Shown here piece by piece: positions 1 through 5,198 of a DNA stretch of 5,198 nucleotides. Under the pieces are notes generated by a model that worked only from the letters and a program-made list of their open reading frames with translations, did no database searches and was not told the DNA's origin. Source of the stretch: JAAFJT01 sp043772905 (GTDB lineage Bacteria; Bacteroidota; Bacteroidia; Chitinophagales; Saprospiraceae). The stretch covers positions 1 through 5,198 of the forward strand of contig JAYVFS010000065.1 of the NCBI GenBank assembly GCA_043772905.1, given 5' to 3'. A program made the position numbers and the translations under genes. The stretch's first letter is position 1; every line of letters begins with the position of its first letter.

Positions 1-26
1 GCATAAATGGTCGTCATAAACGTCAT
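1..26 (-). CDS. Possible 5' end of a leftward gene running off the window
   Basis: On the minus strand an ATG at 26-24 opens MTFMTTIYA up to the window edge, with a second in-frame ATG at 17-15. It is preceded by an A-rich stretch (AGAAGCAAA) and by an exact TAnnTTTG element at 48-41. Only eight full codons are visible, so this may be chance. No function can be given. Confidence 0.18.
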
Positions 27-40
27 TTTGCTTCTGTCGG

Positions 41-48
41 CAAATCTA
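41..48 (-). promoter_or_regulatory. Possible leftward promoter -7 element (TAGATTTG on the minus strand)
   Basis: Read on the minus strand, positions 48 to 41 are TAGATTTG, an exact match to the Bacteroidota -7 consensus TAnnTTTG. A-tracts lie directly upstream on that strand (51-85). No TTG-type -33 element is found at the expected distance, which lowers confidence. It would drive the possible gene whose ATG lies at 26-24, giving a very short leader of roughly 10 nt. Confidence 0.3.
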
Positions 49-256
49 ACTTTTTTTACACTTTTTTCGCTTTTTTATTGGTTTTCTACACAGCACCTAT
101 TTTGAAACATGTAGATCTATTTTTTGCACTTTAAGCTTATTATCAAACAGGTAAAAACACTTTTTGTATGCAGAGCTCAGATGGCATCGCTTGTAGAAGT
201 AAAAACACCTTATTTGTGTTGGATTAAGCAACAAAAATTTTATTTTAAAAAAAAGC
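49..256. other. AT-rich intergenic region upstream of the 257-601 gene
   Basis: No gene is seen here. T-tracts at 51-57, 62-67, 71-76 and 82-85 are spaced about 10 bp apart, so the DNA may be intrinsically curved. GTAAAAACAC occurs twice, at 151-160 and 199-208, each followed by a T-rich stretch ending in TTTGT. Plus-strand promoter candidates are imperfect: TATTTTG at 98-104, one base short of TAnnTTTG, with a TTG at 78-80; and TATTTG at 211-216. None is good enough to call as the promoter of the downstream gene. Confidence 0.4.
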
Positions 257-601
257 ATGAATATTTATTGCTCTTTAAGAATTAGAACCGACCAAGATTT
301 GGATACTGTAAATAAAATTATGGATATGAATATCAATCACAAGTCTTCAAGTCTTTGGATGCTTGATATTGAGGCATCAAAGGATAATCCATATTCTAAA
401 ATATTGAATCAATTCATAGATTTAATTGAAGCAAAATTTTCAATTCTAAACAGTATAGGAATATATAAAAATGACGTTTCAATTTGGTTATTGATGGAAA
501 GTGATGGAGAAGAGCAAAGTAATATTGAATTTGATGCAGAATTGCTATCAAGATTGAGTGCAAACATTGTTATTTTTTGCCTATCAAGTTGGACTATATA
601 G
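257..601 (+). CDS. Small AT-rich hypothetical protein, DUF4279-like
   Basis: A 114-residue soluble acidic protein with no signal peptide or membrane helix, so probably cytoplasmic. The layout resembles DUF4279: a beta strand at the start (IYCSLRI), a short helix (DLDTVNKIMDM), a Trp-containing strand (SSLWMLDIEA, about 31-40), a long helix (SKILNQFIDLIEAKFSILNSI, in part), then strands (DVSIWLLMES, about 73-82), an F-D-A-E-L-L-S-R-L helix and a final strand (NIVIFCLSSW). I recall this family by pattern only; it is a domain of unknown function, and small proteins of this shape also occur as immunity-like or orphan proteins. The ATG at 257 is the only good start: reading upstream in frame there is no ATG before a stop at 200-202. 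It is preceded by an A-rich stretch (AAAAAAAAGC). Its GC content is about 28% in sampled lines, far below the operon, which may indicate recent transfer. It converges on the operon and uses the same terminator. The gene is likely real; the function is unknown. Confidence 0.68.
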   Translation: MNIYCSLRIRTDQDLDTVNKIMDMNINHKSSSLWMLDIEASKDNPYSKILNQFIDLIEAKFSILNSIGIYKNDVSIWLLMESDGEEQSNIEFDAELLSRLSANIVIFCLSSWTI

Positions 602-657
602 ATTGCTTGTGAGAGGTATTCAAGAATTTCTGTATTGATATCTGTACTTAAAACAGC

Positions 658-700
658 GAGGGGTCTTGCCGATGTTATCGGAAGACCCCTCAGTATTTTT
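658..700. terminator. Strong bidirectional hairpin terminator between convergent genes
   Basis: GAGGGGTCTT (658-667) pairs with AAGACCCCTC (682-691), and CCGAT (669-673) pairs with ATCGG (677-681). This gives a 15-bp stem with one bulged G (668) and a 3-nt loop (GTT). On the plus strand it is followed by AGTATTTTT, a good T-tract, so it can end the 257-601 gene, whose stop is 56 nt upstream. On the minus strand it is followed by GCTGTTTT, a weaker T-tract, and lies 24 nt past the stop of the DUF4397 gene, so it also closes the susC-susD operon. Plus-strand termination looks stronger. Confidence 0.87.
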
Positions 701-715
701 AACAAAATAACTCAA

Positions 716-1441
716 TTAACGATTCGTATAGAAAGTCATACCTGGTGCGGGTGTACCTGTTTTGCCTGTGACACCTCTTGCATAAATGGTATAAGTACGA
801 CCTTTTAATAAGGTGATAGCCAAACTACCGAAACCGGGTATAGCCGTCGTTGAACCAGATTTGCGAATGAAAAAAGTGTCAGGGATAGTACCTTGATTGA
901 CCGTAAAAGCAGTGGCTTTTCCGAAAGTAACGCCTGAAAACATGACTTTTGAGTCAATTTTGCGCACCAATTCAAGGGTGTCTTTGACTTTTGCTGTTAA
1001 GCCATGAACGAAACGAATACGAGCCAAAGTGTCTTCTTTTACAGCTTCAACGTCGTCTTCTGTTACAAAAGCCGTTTGTGTCGGCAGTGTGTCATTCAGA
1101 AAGACCGTATAATATTTGTTGTCTGCTGTCGTGACTTTGCCGCCTAAGACAAGCGTGGCATCTGTTCCATTGACAAATTCATAGTTCACATCACCCGCTG
1201 GGAATACAGCATATCCGACATTTGGAAACGTGCCGTTGTAGCCCAAAACAGCACCCGTTACAAGTTGCCCACCTACTTTGACGTTGACACTTGGACAATT
1301 AGAACAGGTTTGAACGAATTTGACACGTGCGCCTTTGGCGACATCACCAAGGGTTTCGATTTTATATTTATCGCCACAAGCCGCCACCAATACTATCAGA
1401 AGTAAAGTGAGCGCAGCAAAGGCAGTTTGTTTTATTTTCAT
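716..1441 (-). CDS. Lipoprotein with two DUF4397-like repeats, third gene of the sus-type operon
   Basis: A 241-residue lipoprotein. I chose the ATG at 1441, not the possible upstream in-frame start at 1549. It gives a clean signal peptide, MKIKQTAFAALTLLLIVLV, followed by the lipobox VAAC (Cys22), and it avoids overlap with the end of susD. The mature part has two similar halves: ARVKFVQTCSNCPSVNVKVGG (39-59) to YYTVFLND (110-117), and ARIRFVHGLTAKVKDTLEL (140-158) to YTIYARGV (217-224). The (A)RV/IRFVH start, a middle beta-rich segment and a closing YT(V/I) strand match DUF4397, a beta-sandwich family common in bacterial surface proteins. Cys46 and Cys49 form a CxxC in the first repeat. It starts 55 nt after the susD stop on the same strand and is followed by a terminator, so co-transcription is likely. 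Probable role: accessory surface or periplasmic lipoprotein of the SusCD complex. That role is inferred from position; the molecular function is unknown. Confidence 0.87.
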   Translation of the reverse strand: MKIKQTAFAALTLLLIVLVAACGDKYKIETLGDVAKGARVKFVQTCSNCPSVNVKVGGQLVTGAVLGYNGTFPNVGYAVFPAGDVNYEFVNGTDATLVLGGKVTTADNKYYTVFLNDTLPTQTAFVTEDDVEAVKEDTLARIRFVHGLTAKVKDTLELVRKIDSKVMFSGVTFGKATAFTVNQGTIPDTFFIRKSGSTTAIPGFGSLAITLLKGRTYTIYARGVTGKTGTPAPGMTFYTNR

Positions 1442-1496
1442 TATATCTTGATTTAGATGTTTTAAAATAAAGTCTAAATAATTGATTTTTAAGACA
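1442..1496 (-). other. susD to DUF4397-lipoprotein spacer with a small inverted repeat
   Basis: This AT-rich 55-nt spacer separates the susD stop from the next ATG. It holds a 7-bp perfect inverted repeat, ATTTAGA (1451-1457) and TCTAAAT (1473-1479), with a 15-nt loop. The pairs are mostly A-T, so the hairpin would be weak. No T-tract terminator and no convincing -7/-33 promoter pair is seen, which supports translation of the lipoprotein from the susC-susD transcript. Confidence 0.45.
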
Positions 1497-3089
1497 TTAT
1501 GGTTTAGTAAACCACAGCTCAGTTGTATGGAAATCCCCTTTGTCCCCACCGATTTTTTTCAACGCATCCAAGTTCCAGATATACTCTGAATTGTAGCGCG
1601 GACGAACACGGTAAGCGGGTTTTCCAAGATTAGCTGTTGCAAAAGTTATTGGCAATTTGAAACCTGAAAAAACGGGTTGACCTTTGAACAAATCCGTTCC
1701 GTAGTGGAAGCGGCGCAAGTCATTCCATGTTTCAATCAAGCCCCAACCCCAAAGAGCAATGTATTTTTGAGCCATCACTCTGTCCATTGTCAAACTGTCC
1801 GCAACGGTAGGTACAAGTCTTGTATCTGCCATAAGAGCCGTTTTTTGAGCTGCTGTTGTAGGCGTTATCAGGTTTGAACTACCTAAATTGGCGTAGGCTG
1901 TCGTGAAATCAACGTGTGCGCCGATAGCGTTTTTGTAAGCCGTCAATGCTGTTACTTTATCACTTTTACGTAAAGCCGCTTCAGCTTTGATGAACTGAAT
2001 TTCAGAATACGTCATCATAGGGTGTTTTGCCAAATCATGGAACAAATAACGTCCTTTGACCCCTGCATTGGCAGAAACAGCCGCCGTTGCAGGCGTACCT
2101 GCTGTCGTATAAGCTGTATAAGTACCCCAAAGATTCGGTACATTGCTGGCAGCAGTTGTATTATTGGTTGCACCACGTACAATCGTATCTGTTGCAGAAG
2201 ATGCCAACATAAGCCTTAAACGCGGGTCACGGGCACCCAACATAACTGGATTTGTACCATCGAGCAAGCTGACGATATAGTAAGATTGACGAAAAAGAGC
2301 CACATTGTTCCGCAATGTGCCTAAGAAATTGGCATCATCAGCGACTGAACCTAAAAACGGAACGAGTGCATTATCTGCATTTGACGCTAATGAAGCATCG
2401 CATAAAGCAATCACTTTGTCTGCATCATAAGTTGATTTGTTGGATAAGCGATGTGCATTACGTGCTTTGATGCCGTTGATAAACTTCTTCCATTTTGTCA
2501 TATCACCCGCATAGAATTGGTCTGCAGCAGCCAAATTAGGGTCTGCCGTACCTGTCAAATCTACTTGAGTCAATGCTAAATCGCAGAGACGATCTACTTC
2601 TTTGTAGATGTCTTCTTGCGAATCATAGTTGAAAGTGTTGAGCGATGAGTCCCAAGCTTGTTTCAAAATAGCATCGCCATAAACATCAGCAACAGCTTGC
2701 CAACCCCATGCGCGGAGTGCGTAGCCAATCGCAATGTACTGAGGGATATTGCGGGTTGTGGCATCAGCAATCATCAAATCAACGTTTTTGCCAATTGCCC
2801 AATAGTGTTGCCGCCAAACCTCGCCACAATTGTCGCTGCCTGCGTCATAACCATGTAAATCCCATGTATTGCCCGATGAATTTTGGAAATACCATTGGTT
2901 GTATTTGGCAATAAAACGTGAATCGAAATGGATAGCCCTTGCTGCATTCTGAATCATAGGCGGTAGTAAAGCATGGGCAGGTGCTGTTTGCGGCACGTTT
3001 GGATTTTGGTTGACATCCAAATAGTCGTTGCAACTTGTTGTCAGTGTTGCTGCAAAAGCAATAATGAAAAAGTATTTTAAAAATTTCAT
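1497..3089 (-). CDS. SusD/RagB-family nutrient-binding outer-membrane lipoprotein (SusD-like_2 type)
   Basis: This complete 530-residue protein is the surface lipoprotein partner of the upstream SusC. SusD proteins cap the SusC barrel and hand over the ligand. It begins MKFLKYFFIIAF, a hydrophobic signal, followed by the lipobox LTTSC with the lipidated Cys at residue 20 and the typical mature start CNDYLDVNQNPN. The body is helical and TPR-like. SusD-like_2 hallmarks are PMMTYSEIQFIKAEAALR (357-374), a helix with QKYIALWGWGLIETWNDLRR (441-460), and RVRPRYNSEYIWN (494-506) near the C-terminus. Length is normal for the family. The ATG at 3089 is supported by the signal peptide directly after it; the upstream stretch is A-rich (AAAACAATATAAAA) without a Shine-Dalgarno sequence, as usual in Bacteroidota. 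It is the middle gene of a probable susC-susD-lipoprotein operon. The ligand cannot be deduced; many aromatic residues in the N-terminal half (NQWYFQN, WGWQ) would suit a sugar or peptide site, but that is inference. Confidence 0.97.
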   Translation of the reverse strand: MKFLKYFFIIAFAATLTTSCNDYLDVNQNPNVPQTAPAHALLPPMIQNAARAIHFDSRFIAKYNQWYFQNSSGNTWDLHGYDAGSDNCGEVWRQHYWAIGKNVDLMIADATTRNIPQYIAIGYALRAWGWQAVADVYGDAILKQAWDSSLNTFNYDSQEDIYKEVDRLCDLALTQVDLTGTADPNLAAADQFYAGDMTKWKKFINGIKARNAHRLSNKSTYDADKVIALCDASLASNADNALVPFLGSVADDANFLGTLRNNVALFRQSYYIVSLLDGTNPVMLGARDPRLRLMLASSATDTIVRGATNNTTAASNVPNLWGTYTAYTTAGTPATAAVSANAGVKGRYLFHDLAKHPMMTYSEIQFIKAEAALRKSDKVTALTAYKNAIGAHVDFTTAYANLGSSNLITPTTAAQKTALMADTRLVPTVADSLTMDRVMAQKYIALWGWGLIETWNDLRRFHYGTDLFKGQPVFSGFKLPITFATANLGKPAYRVRPRYNSEYIWNLDALKKIGGDKGDFHTTELWFTKP

Positions 3090-3106
3090 TTTTATATTGT
3101 TTTACC

Positions 3107-3180
3107 CCCCTCAGTATAGGTTTTGAGTTTTGGGTTTTGAGTAACACTCAAACCCAAAACTCAAAACCTATACTGAGGGG
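3107..3180. repeat. Long near-perfect inverted repeat filling the susC-susD intergenic gap
   Basis: The left arm (3107-3142) and right arm (3146-3180) are complementary over 35 base pairs, with one unpaired T in the left arm and a 3-nt loop (AAC at 3143-3145). The arm ends read CCCCTCAGTATAGG and CCTATACTGAGGGG. Inside the left arm GGTTTTGAG occurs twice, 14 nt apart (3119-3127 and 3133-3141). The repeat starts 18 nt after the susC stop and ends 17 nt before the susD ATG, so it occupies most of the spacer. Neither strand has a T-tract after the hairpin, so it does not look like a classic intrinsic terminator. In the transcript it would be a long double-stranded RNA stem. Inference: an mRNA-stability or processing element that sets the SusC:SusD ratio, or a REP/MITE-like intergenic repeat. 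The structure is directly visible; the function is not. Confidence 0.93.
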
Positions 3181-3198
3181 TATGATTTATGATAAATT

Positions 3199-5198
3199 TT
3201 AGAACGCAACACTTAAACCAAAACTGAAAACACGCGGTGTTGACAATGTACCATAGTCGAAACCTGTGCCGCCAACACCACCTGTACCTGGTGTGACACC
3301 ATTAACATTCGGGTCCGCTCCAGAGTAGTTTGTGATGAGTAACAAATCCGTTCCTGCAACATAAATTTGTGCGCTTTTAAACGATCTTGTCCTTTTTAGC
3401 CACTCTTGTGGTACTGTCCAACTCAAACGTGCATCTTTGATCCGGAACCAGTTGATGTCTTTTTCAATAAATGATTCCTCTGCAAATTGTGTGCGGTAGT
3501 AATCGTTGTTGTAGTAAGGAATGACTTGAATCGTATTAACAGTTGGATTGTCCGTTTCTTGTTTGCCATCAGACAAGACACCTTGAACAACTCTTGGCGT
3601 TTCGCGATCTGATTGGTTTGGATGTAAGCCTAAAATCGACATATATAAAGCATTACCGTTGTAGATGTCACCACCCTTGCGAATATCTAAGGCAACAGAT
3701 AGACTAAGAGATTTGAATGTGAAACGATTGATAATACCCAAAGTGAAGTCAGGTTGACGGTCGCCAATTCTCTTAAAGGTTTGGTCTATAAGTGGCAAAC
3801 CCGATGTAGGGCTAATCAAAACTTGACCTTTTGTATTACGAGCATACGTGTAACCCGCCAAAGTTGTCATAGAGTAATTGTCATTATCGTTTTTGTTGCG
3901 GAAAACACTTGCACGCACGTTGCCATATAGCCAGGTATCTGATACATAAAACTCTGGAATGTCGGCAGGGAAATCAACGATGCGTGTCCGTCCTTTGTAG
4001 AAATTGAACAATGTGTTCCATTCAAAATCTTTCTTTTTGACAGGAACAATGGTCAATTGTGCTTCAATACCTTCTGCTGACGACGTGCCACCATTGAAGT
4101 TTTGAAGGACATAGCCCGTACCATAACTCAAGCGGACAAGGCGCATGATTTGGTCAGAATTGACTTGGTTGAAATAAGTCAATTCTAAACCAATACGGTT
4201 TCTGAAAAAATTCAATTCTGTACCAACTGAATAAGATTTGATGATTTCAGGTCTCAAATTGGGGCTGTTGCCCGTAAAACCTAAGGCATAACCTGCGCCT
4301 GTTGTCAATTGAGGGGCTAAATCCGATTTTAAACTATACGGCGGAACGTCACGTCCTGAACCTGCCAAACCGAAGCGCAACTTACCGAAATCGAGCCATT
4401 TAACATTTTTCAACAGTTCGCTAAACACGAAACTGACGTTTGCACCAGGGTAAACAAATGAATTGTTTGGTGGATTCAATGTCGAAGTACGGTCATTACG
4501 AATGGACGTTGTTAAGGTCAAAAATTTATCATAGTCAAACGTTGCTTCTGCAAAAAAACCCACACTCCGACGTGTTGAAAACGACTGCTTGTTACGCATT
4601 GTCGTCGGATAAGTATTGTTGATACTATTGAGTTCAGGAATAACCAATTGCGTACCACGCTGTGAAGCAGCATTATACCTTTGCTCATCCAGCGAAGAAC
4701 CCATACGTAAAGTCGTATTCAATTTACCAAATCCTTTTGTCAATGTCACTAACCCTGTACCATTCAAGACACGTGAATTATTGACATAGTTTTCTATAAT
4801 ACCTCTGTCTGCCGTAGGCGTTATCGTTGATTCAGGATGAATGAAGTAATTGCCTTCTGCTGTCGAGAAGTCATAGCCCCCCCTCAGTGTGACACTCAAC
4901 CAATCTAAAGGTTTATAGCTTAAACCAATATTACCATAAGCACGGTCAATGAGGTCAGATGTTTTATTTTTTAAAATTGTAAAATTCGGATTATCGGTCT
5001 CCGTATCGTTACCCGCAGAGGTAATGCGGCGCCGAGAACCATCTGGATTGAGGAAATTACTCACGTCGTCAATGGCGGGCCAAGACAACACGTTCAGAAA
5101 CAAACCATTTGCGCCACGCGGCGCTTTTTGATTTTCAGTCCTAATCAAATTGAGTGCGCCATCAAGCGTGAGTTTATCATTCAATAACCTTGTCGAGC
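3199..5198 (-). CDS. SusC/RagA-family TonB-dependent outer-membrane transporter, C-terminal part (5' end outside window)
   Basis: This is the beta-barrel portion of a SusC/RagA-type TonB-linked transporter, which in this family imports oligosaccharides, peptides or other large nutrients across the outer membrane together with a SusD lid. About 665 residues are visible. The frame stays open to the right window edge (residues STRLLNDKLTLDG), so the start, signal peptide, carboxypeptidase-regulatory-like domain and plug lie outside; family members are about 1000 residues. Visible evidence: alternating amphipathic strands separated by polar loops, e.g. LSYKPLDWLSVTLRGGYDF about 95-110 residues into the fragment, then a family-typical end with GADPNVNG, FDYGTLSTPRVFSFGL and a terminal Phe (SVAF), the usual outer-membrane barrel signature. 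The stop is TAA. The susD-like gene follows 109 nt downstream on the same strand. A run of seven G (coding strand) encodes an Arg-Gly-Gly stretch at 4877-4883. The substrate is not predictable. No frameshift is seen. Confidence 0.96.
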   Translation of the reverse strand, partial: STRLLNDKLTLDGALNLIRTENQKAPRGANGLFLNVLSWPAIDDVSNFLNPDGSRRRITSAGNDTETDNPNFTILKNKTSDLIDRAYGNIGLSYKPLDWLSVTLRGGYDFSTAEGNYFIHPESTITPTADRGIIENYVNNSRVLNGTGLVTLTKGFGKLNTTLRMGSSLDEQRYNAASQRGTQLVIPELNSINNTYPTTMRNKQSFSTRRSVGFFAEATFDYDKFLTLTTSIRNDRTSTLNPPNNSFVYPGANVSFVFSELLKNVKWLDFGKLRFGLAGSGRDVPPYSLKSDLAPQLTTGAGYALGFTGNSPNLRPEIIKSYSVGTELNFFRNRIGLELTYFNQVNSDQIMRLVRLSYGTGYVLQNFNGGTSSAEGIEAQLTIVPVKKKDFEWNTLFNFYKGRTRIVDFPADIPEFYVSDTWLYGNVRASVFRNKNDNDNYSMTTLAGYTYARNTKGQVLISPTSGLPLIDQTFKRIGDRQPDFTLGIINRFTFKSLSLSVALDIRKGGDIYNGNALYMSILGLHPNQSDRETPRVVQGVLSDGKQETDNPTVNTIQVIPYYNNDYYRTQFAEESFIEKDINWFRIKDARLSWTVPQEWLKRTRSFKSAQIYVAGTDLLLITNYSGADPNVNGVTPGTGGVGGTGFDYGTLSTPRVFSFGLSVAF

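Noticed and set aside
409..705. A 98-residue minus-strand open frame through the terminator and opposite the small gene
   Set aside because: It reads through the hairpin terminator, has no family resemblance, and is antisense to a more credible gene.
1..790. GCATAAATGGT at both 1-11 and 780-790, as a possible duplication
   Set aside because: The similarity does not extend beyond 11 nt and one copy lies inside the DUF4397 coding sequence; chance is adequate.
1442..1549. N-terminal extension of the DUF4397 lipoprotein starting with an ATG at 1549
   Set aside because: It would put 36 residues before the signal peptide and overlap the end of susD; the ATG at 1441 gives a standard lipoprotein signal.
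2845..3147. A 100-residue minus-strand open frame spanning the long hairpin and the susD start
   Set aside because: It overlaps susD out of frame and its first part is encoded by the palindrome; it is a shadow of the real gene.
3107..3180. Long hairpin as a CRISPR unit or intrinsic terminator
   Set aside because: There is a single palindrome with no spacer array, and no T-tract follows it on either strand.
1687..3354. A 14-nt match AACAAATCCGTTCC in both susD (about 1688) and susC (about 3341)
   Set aside because: Both encode a Gly-Thr-Asp-Leu stretch with the same codons but in unrelated protein contexts; probably coincidence.
1858..4825. A 12-nt match GTAGGCGTTATC in susD and susC
   Set aside because: Both encode Ile-Thr-Pro-Thr in reading frame; shared codon preference explains it and no structure is associated.

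Overview
The window looks like chromosomal DNA from a member of the Bacteroidota. The main evidence is a SusC/SusD outer-membrane nutrient-uptake pair, a class essentially restricted to this phylum. Lipoprotein signal peptides, A/T-rich translation starts without a clear Shine-Dalgarno sequence, and an exact TAnnTTTG promoter element agree with this. A genus cannot be named from the sequence; a Cytophagales- or Chitinophagales-like bacterium is only a guess.

Layout from right to left, in the direction of transcription of the main operon (minus strand): (1) the C-terminal two thirds of a SusC/RagA-type TonB-dependent transporter (3199-5198, cut by the window edge); (2) a 109-nt gap almost filled by a very long, nearly perfect inverted repeat (3107-3180); (3) a complete SusD/RagB-like lipoprotein of the SusD-like_2 type (1497-3089); (4) a 55-nt gap; (5) a small lipoprotein with two DUF4397-like beta-sandwich repeats (716-1441); (6) a strong hairpin terminator (658-691). 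On the plus strand, converging on the same terminator, lies a small AT-rich gene (257-601) for a 114-residue protein resembling DUF4279. The left 256 bases are AT-rich and non-coding apart from a possible start of a leftward gene at the very edge. They contain T-tracts spaced about one helical turn apart and a 10-nt direct repeat.

How the genes probably work together: SusC forms the TonB-driven barrel in the outer membrane, SusD is the surface lid that captures ligand, and the DUF4397 lipoprotein is probably a third surface or periplasmic accessory of the same complex. No glycoside hydrolase, peptidase, sensor or sigma/anti-sigma gene is visible, so the substrate cannot be inferred. The plus-strand gene appears unrelated: its base composition differs sharply (roughly 28% GC against roughly 37-53% in lines sampled from the operon).

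The most unusual structure is the 35-base-pair hairpin between susC and susD. It lacks a T-tract, ends just upstream of the susD start region, and shares an 11-nt sequence with the operon terminator. I see no clearly new multi-gene system here.
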